This document shows, in pieces, positions 52,347 through 60,697 of a stretch of 64,000 bases of DNA. Each line of letters begins with the position of its first letter. The stretch's first letter is position 1. The notes under the pieces were generated by a model, which saw nothing but the letters and a program-made list of their open reading frames with translations, was not told the origin of the DNA and ran no database searches. The stretch comes from Chryseobacterium vaccae (GTDB lineage: Bacteria > Bacteroidota > Bacteroidia > Flavobacteriales > Weeksellaceae): contig NZ_VSWH01000001.1 in the NCBI RefSeq assembly GCF_009602705.1, positions 868,001 to 932,000 of the forward strand, given 5' to 3'. A program made the position numbers and the translations under genes.

Positions 52347-53465
52347 ATGCATCAATTTACCATAGGAATCGAAGAAGAATATCAGATCATTGATGTTGAA
52401 AGCAGAGACTTAATATCTCATGTTTCCAAAATCATTGAAGGCGGAAAGGCCGTTTTAAGTGAGAATTTAAAGCATGAAATGCACGAGTCCATGATTGAAA
52501 TGGAAACCGGCATCTGCCAGAATATTCAGGAGGCCAGAGCAGAGCTCACCAACTTAAGAAGACATCTCATCAATACAGCCCATGAACAGGGACTTAGAGT
52601 TTCAGGTGGAGGAACCCATCCTTTCTCTCACTGGTCTGCCAATAATATCACGCAAGGTGAAAGGTATATAAAAATTGTAGACGACATGGGAGACGTTGCC
52701 CGTGAGAATCTTATTTTCGGGCTTCACGTGCACATTGGAATTCCGAACCGTGAAGAAGGAGTAAGAATCCAGAATGTCATGCGCTACTTTTTGCCCCATG
52801 TCTATGCACTTTCTACCAATTCACCGTTCTGGATCGGTAGATATACAGGATTCAAATCTTACAGACAGGAAATTTTCGTTAAATTCCCGAGGACCGGTAT
52901 TCCAAGTTATTTCAATTCTCTGGCTGAATTTGACAGTTATGTTGATTTGCTTGTAAAAACCGGAACTATTGATAATGCTAAAAAGATATGGTGGGACCTT
53001 AGGGTACATCCGTTCTACCCTACCATTGAGTTCAGGATCTGCGATATGCCTTTAAGAATTGATGAGACGGTGTGCCTGGCTGCCATTATGCAGTGCCTGG
53101 TAGCTAAGATCTATAAACTTCACCAACAGAATTTAAGCTTCAGAAGTTACCGCAGGTTATTATTAAATGAAAATAAGTGGCGGGCCTCCAAAAGTGGTAT
53201 AGAAGCACACCTTATTGATTTCGGAAAAGAAGAATCTGTTCCATATCCTCACCTGTTGAAAGAACTTCTTGAATTCATTGATGATGTAGTGGATGATCTT
53301 GGATGCAGAGAAGAAGTACAATATGCCTGGAAGATTATTGAAAACGGTACCGGTGCAGACCGCCAGCTTCAGATCTATAAAGAGACCGGAGATCTTACCA
53401 AAGTAGTTGATTACATGATCTCTGAAACTGAGTATGGCATAACACATGGTGAAACAGCTTCATAA
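52347..53465 (+). CDS. GCS2-type carboxylate-amine ligase, YbdK-like (operon gene 4)
   Basis: The 372-residue length equals that of E. coli YbdK, a glutamate-cysteine ligase family 2 protein. The signature starts FTIGIEEEYQIID (residues 4-16), followed by HEMHESMIEMETGICQN, GGGTHPFSHW (about 88-97) and the catalytic-core HVHIGIPN and WWDLRVHPFYPTIEFRICDMP. The family forms gamma-glutamyl or related amide bonds; it is not clear that this member makes gamma-Glu-Cys. 33 bases after the ATP-grasp gene. Confidence 0.9.
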   Translation: MHQFTIGIEEEYQIIDVESRDLISHVSKIIEGGKAVLSENLKHEMHESMIEMETGICQNIQEARAELTNLRRHLINTAHEQGLRVSGGGTHPFSHWSANNITQGERYIKIVDDMGDVARENLIFGLHVHIGIPNREEGVRIQNVMRYFLPHVYALSTNSPFWIGRYTGFKSYRQEIFVKFPRTGIPSYFNSLAEFDSYVDLLVKTGTIDNAKKIWWDLRVHPFYPTIEFRICDMPLRIDETVCLAAIMQCLVAKIYKLHQQNLSFRSYRRLLLNENKWRASKSGIEAHLIDFGKEESVPYPHLLKELLEFIDDVVDDLGCREEVQYAWKIIENGTGADRQLQIYKETGDLTKVVDYMISETEYGITHGETAS

Positions 53466-53474
53466 TATTTTTGG

Positions 53475-53482
53475 TAACTTTG
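53475..53482 (+). promoter_or_regulatory. Possible internal -7 box before the amidotransferase
   Basis: TAACTTTG, 18 bases before the ATG at 53501, in the 35-base gap after the GCS2 gene. Could drive gene 5 separately. Confidence 0.35.
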
Positions 53483-53500
53483 CAAAAAATATGAAGTAGT

Positions 53501-54334
53501 ATGAAAGATATTCGAATTGCTCTGCTGGACATGAACAACAATCATGCGAATCAGGGGTTCAGGAATATTAAAGAGATTTCTGAAGCTTTTCAGCAGAATT
53601 CTGATGAAAATGTAGTGATTCAAACCTTTGATGTAAGGTTTAAAAATGAAATGCCTGATATTAATGATTTTGACATCTATATTTCATCAGGAGGACCCGG
53701 AAACCCACACCGTGAAGGATTAGAGTGGGAAGATAAATTTGCCGGCTTTCTGGATTCCGTTTTTGAGCACAACCAATATAACGAAGATAAAAAATACGTT
53801 TTCCTGATCTGCCATTCATTCCAATTGGCAAGTATTCATTGGAAATTAGGGAACATCTGTAAAAGAAAATCCTATTCTTTCGGAGTAATGCCGGTTCATA
53901 AAACAGAAGAAGGAAAAGAGGAATTTTTATTTAAAAATCTTCAGGATCCGTTCTATGCTGTGGATTCAAGAGCATATCAGTTTATTGAACCTGATCTGGA
54001 TCGTTTTGAAGAGCTTGGAATGAAGATTACAGCGATTGAAAAATTCAGACCTCATATTAATCTGGAAAGAGCCGTAATGGCTGTTCGTTTTTCTGATGAA
54101 ATATTCGGAACACAGTTTCATCCCGAAGCTGATCCTCAGGGAATGGTAGAAAATCTGAAAGATGAAAAGAACAAAACAGCCATGATTGAAAACTTCGGAA
54201 TGGAAAAATATCTTGAAACCATGGACAGAATAGATGATGAAGATAAAATTGTTATGACCAGAAGCCAGATTCTTCCGAGATTCCTGCAGTTTGCAAAAAA
54301 AAACATTCTGACAGGCTGTGAAGTTTTGGCTTAA
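53501..54334 (+). CDS. Class I glutamine amidotransferase-like protein (operon gene 5)
   Basis: A 277-residue GAT-I protein with an intact triad: nucleophile Cys104 in LICHSFQLA, and His207/Glu209 in GTQFHPEAD. The oxyanion region is SSGGPGNPHRE (62-72). An acidic C-terminal extension (about 225-277) goes beyond the catalytic domain. It may supply ammonia from glutamine, or hydrolyse gamma-glutamyl bonds of the operon's product. Last gene of the operon before the gap at 54335. Confidence 0.88.
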   Translation: MKDIRIALLDMNNNHANQGFRNIKEISEAFQQNSDENVVIQTFDVRFKNEMPDINDFDIYISSGGPGNPHREGLEWEDKFAGFLDSVFEHNQYNEDKKYVFLICHSFQLASIHWKLGNICKRKSYSFGVMPVHKTEEGKEEFLFKNLQDPFYAVDSRAYQFIEPDLDRFEELGMKITAIEKFRPHINLERAVMAVRFSDEIFGTQFHPEADPQGMVENLKDEKNKTAMIENFGMEKYLETMDRIDDEDKIVMTRSQILPRFLQFAKKNILTGCEVLA

Positions 54335-54340
54335 AAGATA

Positions 54341-54590
54341 AACCACAAAAGTTTTTTTAAAACACTTTAGAACACTTAAGTTAGTTGAGAATGATCATTC
54401 ATATATAAGATGATAAATGCATGCAGATATATTTCTCTCGCAGATTTTTTTATTGGATGAATAATCAAAATCATAGATTTTCAAAAACTTAAGTGAATTT
54501 CTATACTCAAAATATTTAATCTTCAAAATAACTTAAGTGTAAAAAACTTTTGTGCCTTTTGACTTCGCCGAATCTTCGATTTGTGGTTAA
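54341..54590. repeat. Composite inverted repeat (family B arms around family A)
   Basis: CACAAAAGTTTTTT (54344-54357) plus ACACTTAAGTTA (54372-54383) are the exact reverse complements of AAAAAACTTTTGTG (54541-54554) and TAACTTAAGTGT (54529-54540). The 145-base interior holds a family A copy (CTCTCGCAGATT). A similar arm, AATTAAGTGTAAAAAATTTG, lies at 13283-13307. Confidence 0.65.
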
Positions 54591-54645
54591 AATTTATTCA
54601 ATGGCCTTGAATTTTAAAATTATATTAAATAGTTAATCAAATACC

Positions 54646-54673
54646 AAATCGGGCAAAAACTGCTCGATTTTTT
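54646..54673 (+). terminator. Terminator-like hairpin after the amide-ligase operon
   Basis: Stem AAATCGGGCA / TGCTCGATTT (54646-54655, 54661-54670) followed by a T-rich stretch, 25 bases before the next gene. It would end read-through from the operon. Confidence 0.6.
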
Positions 54674-54697
54674 AAATCAAAATCACAAAGAAAAAAT

Positions 54698-55882
54698 ATG
54701 ATCCCAAAATACAGAAAACAGTTCAATCAGGAATTTTCGCAGGAAAAATATAGTCAGCTTAAAGAATCTCTGGCACAAAAAGGCGGAATAACACCAACAT
54801 TCAGAGTTTCAGAAAGTCCGATCTTCCTGAGTAAGGAATTTGAGAACAAGCTTATAGATGCCACAGAAAGTATCATTGATCAGATTAAAGCACTTCCTTC
54901 TGACCTGCTTCAAAAAGCTGTCCCTGAAAACTGTTATGTTCCGAATGACACGGATAAACCTCATTTTTTTACGATTGATTTTGGAATATGCAGAAATGAG
55001 AACGGAGAAATAGAACCCCAGCTGATCGAACTACAGGCCTTCCCGTCATTATATGCTTTTCAGAAAGTTTTTGAAGAGACTTTCTGTGAGGTCTATCCTT
55101 TTCTTAACGAAATTAAAAACAAAATGCCCGATCATGAATTCAGAAATCATCTGAAAGAAATTATTGTGGGCGATGAAAATCCGGAAAATGTTATTCTTTT
55201 GGAAATATTTCCTGAAAAACAGAAAACAGCCATTGATTTTGCTCTCACAGAAAAGTTATTAGGTATAAAAACAGTCTGCCTGACTAAAGTTAAAAAGGAA
55301 GACAAAAAACTGTTTTATGAGAAAGACGGCCAAAAAATAGAAATTAAAAGGATTTATAACCGTGTTATTTTTGATGAACTGGACAGGATTCCGGATCTGG
55401 TGACTGAATTTGATTTCCGTGAAGAGGTTGATGTAAAATGGATTACTCATCCTAACTGGTTCTTTAAGATCTCTAAGTTCCTTCTTCCCCTGCTTAATCA
55501 TCAGTTTGTTCCGAAAAGCTACTTCCTGCACGAATTCCCGGCGCATGAAAATCTTGAACATTTTGTATTGAAGCCTCTATTTTCTTTTGCCGGAAGCGGT
55601 GTCAATTTAAACCCGACCAAAGAAATCACCGATGCTATTGAGGACAAAGAAAACTATATTCTTCAGAGAAAAGTAAGTTATGAACCTGTATTTGAAGATA
55701 TTAACGGAGATTTTTCAAAAGCAGAAATCAGACTTCTTTACGTATGGCACGAAAATGATGACCGTCCTGTTCTGCTGGAAAATCTGGGAAGAATGACCAA
55801 AGCCGCTATGGTTAATGTAGATTTTAATAAAAAAGATGCAATCTGGATTGGAAGTTCCAATGCTTTTTTTGGAGAAGAATAA
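54698..55882 (+). CDS. Uncharacterised ATP-grasp-like protein
   Basis: A 394-residue soluble protein. The C-terminal 140 residues look like an ATP-grasp tail: FVLKPLFSFAGSGVNL (a K-P-x6-G-x-G-like ATP motif, about residues 287-302), ILQRKVSYEPVFED, AEIRLLYVWH and LENLGRMTKAAMVNVDFNK. The N-terminal part (about 1-110) carries DFGICRNENGEIEPQLIELQAFPS. It is reminiscent of ligases acting on unusual peptides, but I cannot assign a family. It follows a terminator but has no obvious promoter of its own. Confidence 0.6.
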   Translation: MIPKYRKQFNQEFSQEKYSQLKESLAQKGGITPTFRVSESPIFLSKEFENKLIDATESIIDQIKALPSDLLQKAVPENCYVPNDTDKPHFFTIDFGICRNENGEIEPQLIELQAFPSLYAFQKVFEETFCEVYPFLNEIKNKMPDHEFRNHLKEIIVGDENPENVILLEIFPEKQKTAIDFALTEKLLGIKTVCLTKVKKEDKKLFYEKDGQKIEIKRIYNRVIFDELDRIPDLVTEFDFREEVDVKWITHPNWFFKISKFLLPLLNHQFVPKSYFLHEFPAHENLEHFVLKPLFSFAGSGVNLNPTKEITDAIEDKENYILQRKVSYEPVFEDINGDFSKAEIRLLYVWHENDDRPVLLENLGRMTKAAMVNVDFNKKDAIWIGSSNAFFGEE

Positions 55883-55918
55883 CTAAAAAAACAACTATAA
55901 AACTTTAACAAAAGATAA

Positions 55919-56413
55919 ATGAAGCTTAAAAATGTTGATGAAATGATTTTTCATCCGCTCGGACTGAAAATTTCAAATGCTGAAGAAGATGCTGAATGTA
56001 AAGAATATTCCGGAATGAATTTTACTTTAGCTCAGCTGAAGATAAAATTCCGGACTGCTAAAATTACACCAACTAAAACCGGACAATTTGTAACGCTATG
56101 GAAAAGAAACCAAAAGAGAGAAACCATTCCATTTGAATCCTGTGACAGTTTTGATTTCTATCTGATTTCCACTTCTAAGGAAAGCCATGCTGGAATTTTC
56201 ATTTTTTCAAAGGAAATTCTTGCGAAAAAAGGAATATTAACTCACGAGGAAAAGGAAGGTAAGAGAGGCTTCAGAGTATATCCGGCTTGGGATAAAACAG
56301 AGAACAAGCAGGCCTCAGCTACTCAAAAGTGGCAGACAGAATATTTTCTTGAGCTTTCTGAAAACGAAGAATCCTGGCTTCAGAAAGCAAAATTGCTGTT
56401 TGGTTTGAAATGA
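55919..56413 (+). CDS. MepB-like protein
   Basis: A 164-residue protein resembling MepB of the staphylococcal mepRAB locus: ECKEYSGMNFTLAQLKIKFRTAKITPTKTGQFVTLWKR is the diagnostic stretch (about residues 23-60; only its start CKEYSGMNF is needed), followed by DSFDFYLISTSKES and KKGILTHE. The function of MepB is unknown. It lies 36 bases after the ATP-grasp-like gene, so they may be cotranscribed. No MepA-like multidrug transporter or MepR-like regulator is nearby. Confidence 0.8.
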   Translation: MKLKNVDEMIFHPLGLKISNAEEDAECKEYSGMNFTLAQLKIKFRTAKITPTKTGQFVTLWKRNQKRETIPFESCDSFDFYLISTSKESHAGIFIFSKEILAKKGILTHEEKEGKRGFRVYPAWDKTENKQASATQKWQTEYFLELSENEESWLQKAKLLFGLK

Positions 56414-56773
56414 TGTTTCCAGTATTTGTTTTTCTTATTTTTTTTAAACGCAAAATTGAATTTTGCATGATATTTCAAGGGAGCAAAGAATATAATCAAC
56501 TCCGTTGATTCGATGAAGCGATGGATTAGCCTTCGGCTGTTTTTAAGTCATAAAGTAATTGATAACCATTGAAAAAATAGCTGAAAATCCTAGATTTTCT
56601 TGCGTCTTAAAAACAACAGCATATTTAAAACCCTTTCGCCATCGCGTTAAGCCAACAAAAAATCAGCTAGATCAGCGAGCCTTAGAAAAATATACCTAAA
56701 TATTTGTGTAGTCTGAGAAATCTACGGGAAATTTAAATTATATAGATACTGTTTCTGAAGAGCTGTGAGAGGT

Positions 56774-56803
56774 TTTTTAGCTCGCAGATAGAGCAGATCT
56801 TTT
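56774..56803. repeat. Dispersed repeat family A copy
   Basis: TTTTAGCTCGCAGATAGAGC followed by AGATC, upstream of the cphA terminator. Confidence 0.5.
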
Positions 56804-56863
56804 TATAAATACAATTTTACTCATGCTGGCTGCTTCAAAATCATAGTCTAAAATGAACGTCCA

Positions 56864-56887
56864 ACTTCCCTCTTCCAGCTTCCAACA
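56864..56887. repeat. Dispersed repeat family C copy (reverse)
   Basis: ACTTCCCTCTTCCAGCTTCC is the reverse complement of the GGAAGCTGGAAGAG core at 7488-7528. Confidence 0.55.
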
Positions 56888-56890
56888 AAT

Positions 56891-56922
56891 AAAAATCGCC
56901 CGAGAAATTTCGGGCGATTTTT
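56891..56922 (-). terminator. Terminator of cphA (bidirectional)
   Basis: Stem AAAAATCGCCCGA / TCGGGCGATTTTT with a 6-base loop, flanked by A on the left and T on the right, just after the cphA stop. Confidence 0.92.
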
Positions 56923-56926
56923 TGTT

Positions 56927-59557
56927 TTACATATTTTTATCGTCTTCCAGCAATTCCCTTGCCTGATATTCCTGAACAAGATCAATGGCATTGGAGATTA
57001 CATCACTCAGGGCTGTGATGAAGGTTCCTTCTTCAGCCATTCCCATTGCATGTTTTAAAGCTTCAATTTCTTTAGGAATGATCTCATAGCTTACATTTCT
57101 TCCGGCTTCGTTGATTCCGTCTATGATCAGACCGTTGATTTCATCTTCGGTTCTTCCTCTCAAATGCTTTTCATTTCGGATAATAATGTAGTCAAACATT
57201 CTTCCGGCAATCTTTCCACATTCTTTAATATCACTATCTCTTCGGTCTCCTACTCCGGAAATGATACCTATTTTCTTCGTAGCTTCCACATTTTTAAGAT
57301 AATCTTCAATAGCTTCGTAACCTGATGGATTATGAGCAAAGTCAATCAGCACTTTAAAGCTTTTGAACTTAAAGATATTCAGTCTTCCCGGTGTAAGCTG
57401 TGCACTTGGAATAAAAGTTCTTAAAGAGTTGGAAATATCTTCAATTCCGAAACCGTACAGATAACTCGCCAGACTGGCTGCCAGAACATTTTCAATCATG
57501 AATCTGGCCTTCCCTTCCATTGTAATCGGGAAATCTTTGGCTTTTCCTATTCTGATCTTCCAGTCTCCTTTTTTGATCGTTACAAAACCTTCTTCATAAA
57601 TACAGGTGATCTTTCCTTCTTTCGCAAACTTTACAATATGAGGATTGTTTTCATCCATACTGAAAATAGCGACATTGCTGTCCAGATCATTCACAATCTT
57701 CATGGAATAGGCATTATCTGCATTCAATACACTCCATCCGGTTTTCTTTACACTGTCCAGAACAACCCTTTTTACTTTGGTAAGATCCTTTAGGTTGTGA
57801 ATATCATTCATTCCCAGATGGTCTTCCTCAATATTGGTCAAAACTCCGATATCACACTGGGAATATCCTAAACCTGAACGTAAAATTCCACCTCTTGCTG
57901 TTTCCAGCACGGCAAACTCTACGGTTGGATCTTTAAGTACGAATTCAGCGGAAAGAGGTCCTGTAGTATCCCCTTTTGAAAGCATCGTATTCTGGATATA
58001 AATACCATCTGAAGTAGTAAATCCTACTCTGTATCCGTTGCTTTTTACAATATGGGAGATCAATCTTGTTGTTGTGGTCTTTCCGTTGGTACCGGTTACT
58101 GCGATGATCGGAATGGTAAACGGTTTTCCCGGAGGATAAAGCATATCCACCACCGGAGCAGCAACGTTTCTTGGCAGTCCTTCACTTGGTGCCAAGTGCA
58201 TTCTGAATCCCGGAGCGGCATTCACTTCTATAATTGCCCCACCACTTTCTTTTAACGGCTGAGTTAAGTTTTCTGCCATAATATCAATTCCGCAGACATC
58301 CAGACCTATGATTTTTGAGATCCTTTCTGCCATGGTAATATTTTCCGGATGTACCATATCGGTAACATCAATAGAAGTTCCTCCTGTAGAAAGATTGGCA
58401 GTAGATTTCAGATACACCACCTCTCCTTTCTGAGGGACTGTTTCAAGGGTATACTGAAGTTTTTCAAGAAGTTCAAGTGTATCCTTATCTACTTCTATTT
58501 CGGTCAGAACATTTTCATGTCCGTACCCTCTTCTCGGATCTTTATTTTCTTTATCGATCAGGTGCTGAAGATTAAGTTCTCCGTCTCCTACTACATGAGC
58601 AGGAACCCTCCTCGCTGCAGCCACCATTTTATTATTAATCACCAGAACTCTGAAATCATATCCTGTAATATACTTTTCTACAATTACTTTTCTGGAATAT
58701 TTCTGAGCGTGTTCCAATCCTGTTTTTGCAGCTTCCCAATCATTAACATTGATAGAAGATCCTTTTCCATGGTTTCCGTCTAATGGTTTTAAAACAATCG
58801 GATATCCTATTTTCCTGATAACAGTATTCAGTCCGTCTTCATCCACTACCAGATCTCCTATAGGTACAGGAATGGCAGCATCATGAAGCATTTTTTTCGT
58901 CAATTCTTTATTACAGGCAATATCTACTGCAATAGAACTGGTTTTTCCGGTAATAGTGGCCTGAAAACGTTGTTGGTTGACTCCATACCCCAGCTGTACT
59001 AAAGAATTGGTTCCTAACCTGATCCATGGAATCCTTCTGGACACGGCTTCCTCCACGATACTTCCCGTTGAAGGGCCTAAACGTACACGTTCCCTGATCT
59101 CTTTAAGTCTATGAATACAGGCATTCATGTCATATTCACCGCCATCAATCAGGATCTGTGCTATCTTTACTGCTTCTTCAGCCGCATAGATTCCTGCATT
59201 TTCTTCTATATAATTAAAAACGACATTGTATACCCCCGGAGTTTTGGTTTCTCTGGTTCTTCCGAAACCTACATCCATCCCTGCCAGAGTCTGAATCTCT
59301 AAAGCGATATGTTCGATAACATGTCCCATCCAGGTTCCTGTTTCTACCCTGTGGAAAAAGCCTCCTTCCACTCCTTCTGAACACCTGTGGGTAATCAGTG
59401 ATGGAATGAGTTTTTCAATTCTTTCCCTAAATCCATCGATCTTGTTGGTAGGATAATTTTCCATTTCTTCCAGATCCAATCTCATCTGTATCAGCTTCTT
59501 TCTTCTGATACTCCAGATATTCGGGCCCCGCAGTGCCTGTATCTTCTCAATTTTCAT
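56927..59557 (-). CDS. cphA: Cyanophycin synthetase
   Basis: An 876-residue enzyme that polymerises aspartate and arginine into cyanophycin. It has the three CphA1 domains: an N-terminal domain (1-160; LRGPNIWS at 9-16, RCSEGVEGGFFHR, IEHIALEIQTLAG), an ATP-grasp G domain (about 160-470; VLKPLDGNHGKG 255-266, EVNAAPGFRMH 444-454) and a Mur-ligase-like M domain with P-loop GTNGKTTTT (489-497). The size matches cyanobacterial CphA1. It is divergent from cphB, with a TATCTTTG box 45 bases upstream and a strong terminator. The real polymer could differ in side-chain residue. Confidence 0.95.
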   Translation of the reverse strand: MKIEKIQALRGPNIWSIRRKKLIQMRLDLEEMENYPTNKIDGFRERIEKLIPSLITHRCSEGVEGGFFHRVETGTWMGHVIEHIALEIQTLAGMDVGFGRTRETKTPGVYNVVFNYIEENAGIYAAEEAVKIAQILIDGGEYDMNACIHRLKEIRERVRLGPSTGSIVEEAVSRRIPWIRLGTNSLVQLGYGVNQQRFQATITGKTSSIAVDIACNKELTKKMLHDAAIPVPIGDLVVDEDGLNTVIRKIGYPIVLKPLDGNHGKGSSINVNDWEAAKTGLEHAQKYSRKVIVEKYITGYDFRVLVINNKMVAAARRVPAHVVGDGELNLQHLIDKENKDPRRGYGHENVLTEIEVDKDTLELLEKLQYTLETVPQKGEVVYLKSTANLSTGGTSIDVTDMVHPENITMAERISKIIGLDVCGIDIMAENLTQPLKESGGAIIEVNAAPGFRMHLAPSEGLPRNVAAPVVDMLYPPGKPFTIPIIAVTGTNGKTTTTRLISHIVKSNGYRVGFTTSDGIYIQNTMLSKGDTTGPLSAEFVLKDPTVEFAVLETARGGILRSGLGYSQCDIGVLTNIEEDHLGMNDIHNLKDLTKVKRVVLDSVKKTGWSVLNADNAYSMKIVNDLDSNVAIFSMDENNPHIVKFAKEGKITCIYEEGFVTIKKGDWKIRIGKAKDFPITMEGKARFMIENVLAASLASYLYGFGIEDISNSLRTFIPSAQLTPGRLNIFKFKSFKVLIDFAHNPSGYEAIEDYLKNVEATKKIGIISGVGDRRDSDIKECGKIAGRMFDYIIIRNEKHLRGRTEDEINGLIIDGINEAGRNVSYEIIPKEIEALKHAMGMAEEGTFITALSDVISNAIDLVQEYQARELLEDDKNM

Positions 59558-59602
59558 AGTCTATTTGTATTTTTTAACGTTAACAATAACTCCTTCAAAA
59601 AT

Positions 59603-59610
59603 CAAAGATA
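59603..59610 (-). promoter_or_regulatory. -7 box of cphA
   Basis: TATCTTTG on the minus strand, 45 bases upstream of the start. Confidence 0.5.
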
Positions 59611-59742
59611 ATGTAAAACCCTAAATGAAACTATAGCCCATTTAAAGATTTCTCAAAAAATATTTAAAAATTATTAACAATCCTAAAACCTTAAAAATCA
59701 ATTTAAATATGGTATGAATTTCGCCAAATGTGAATTATTTTT

Positions 59743-59750
59743 TAAATTTG
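59743..59750 (+). promoter_or_regulatory. -7 box of cphB
   Basis: TAAATTTG, six bases before the ATG at 59757. It argues that translation starts at 59757 (or 59760), not at the upstream GTG 59730, and that the mRNA is nearly leaderless. Confidence 0.55.
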
Positions 59751-59756
59751 TACTCT

Positions 59757-60647
59757 ATGATGAAACCCGTTGGAAAATTAATAGTGATCGGAGGTGCTGT
59801 AAACAAAGGAAGTTTTTCAGAAACTGATTACGATCAAAATATCGAAAAAAATCTTAATTTCTTTGAAAGAGGAATTTTAAGAAAAATTATAAACGAATCA
59901 AAACACAAGGAAGATTCTGTCATTGAGATTGTTACAACAGCCTCTCAAATCCCGCAGATTGTAGGAGTAGAGTATAAAAAGGCATTTGAATTTCTCGGTG
60001 CCAAAAATGTGAACGTTCTTGATATTCACAACCGTGAAGAAGCCAACTCTGATGCGATGGTGGCAAGAGCTAATGCAGCCGATGTAATGATGTTTACAGG
60101 CGGGGATCAGCTGAGACTGACCTCTATTCTTGGAGGAACAAGATTTCATGATACTATTCTGCTGAAATATCAGGAACAGGACTTTATCTATTCCGGAACT
60201 TCTGCCGGAGCCGCAGCTGCTTCTGAAAATATGATTTATCAGGGAAGCAGTTCTGAAGCCCTTCTGAAAGGTGAAATTAAAACGACACAAGGATTAGGTC
60301 TGATTGATAATGTAATCATTGATACCCACTTTGTACAGCGGGGCAGAATCGGACGTCTATTCCAGGCTGTAGTCAACAATCCGAGAACATTGGGAATCGG
60401 ACTGGGAGAAGATACCGGGCTTTTCATCCATAATGATGTGATGACTGCCGTTGGTTCCGGTCTTGTAATCTTAGTGGACGGAAGATTTATTAAAGATACC
60501 AATCTTACCAATATCAATCTTGGAGAACCTATTTCCATCGATAATCTGACTGTTCACGTGATGTCTATGAATGACCATTATGATCTGACAACCAAAACAC
60601 TTACAATCGAGAATTCACAATTCAACCCGATTCCGCAGGACAAATAA
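59757..60647 (+). CDS. cphB: Cyanophycinase
   Basis: A 296-residue S51 peptidase, counting from the ATG at 59757; the start was chosen because a TAAATTTG promoter box overlaps the longer GTG-started frame. GTSAGAAAAS holds the nucleophile Ser149; MFTGGDQLRLTS and DTHFVQRGRIGRL are the other family signatures. It cleaves cyanophycin to beta-Asp-Arg dipeptides. It is slightly longer than cyanobacterial CphB. It is divergent from cphA and followed by an unknown gene and the isoaspartyl peptidase, in line with polymer turnover. Confidence 0.95.
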   Translation: MMKPVGKLIVIGGAVNKGSFSETDYDQNIEKNLNFFERGILRKIINESKHKEDSVIEIVTTASQIPQIVGVEYKKAFEFLGAKNVNVLDIHNREEANSDAMVARANAADVMMFTGGDQLRLTSILGGTRFHDTILLKYQEQDFIYSGTSAGAAAASENMIYQGSSSEALLKGEIKTTQGLGLIDNVIIDTHFVQRGRIGRLFQAVVNNPRTLGIGLGEDTGLFIHNDVMTAVGSGLVILVDGRFIKDTNLTNINLGEPISIDNLTVHVMSMNDHYDLTTKTLTIENSQFNPIPQDK

Positions 60648-60697
60648 TTATAAAACTTAATTAAACTAATTCTTATTTTAGCTAAAAATAAGGCTAA

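Larger units (their letters stand above)
54335..54697. other. Intergenic region holding a composite inverted repeat and a terminator
   Basis: No gene in 360 bases. It contains large inverted-repeat arms (54341-54385 and 54527-54590) around a family A copy (54430-54450), and a terminator-like hairpin (54646-54673). It is AT-rich throughout. Confidence 0.7.
56414..56926. other. Intergenic repeat-rich region between mepB-like gene and cphA
   Basis: 510 bases with no gene. It contains GCAAAATtgATTTTGC (56450-56466), a block AAGGGAGCAAAGAATATAAT followed by a run around GATTCGATGAAGCGATGGAT, which from memory resembles common Chryseobacterium intergenic repeats, a family A copy (56774-56803), a family C copy (56864-56887) and the cphA terminator. 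Confidence 0.6.
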
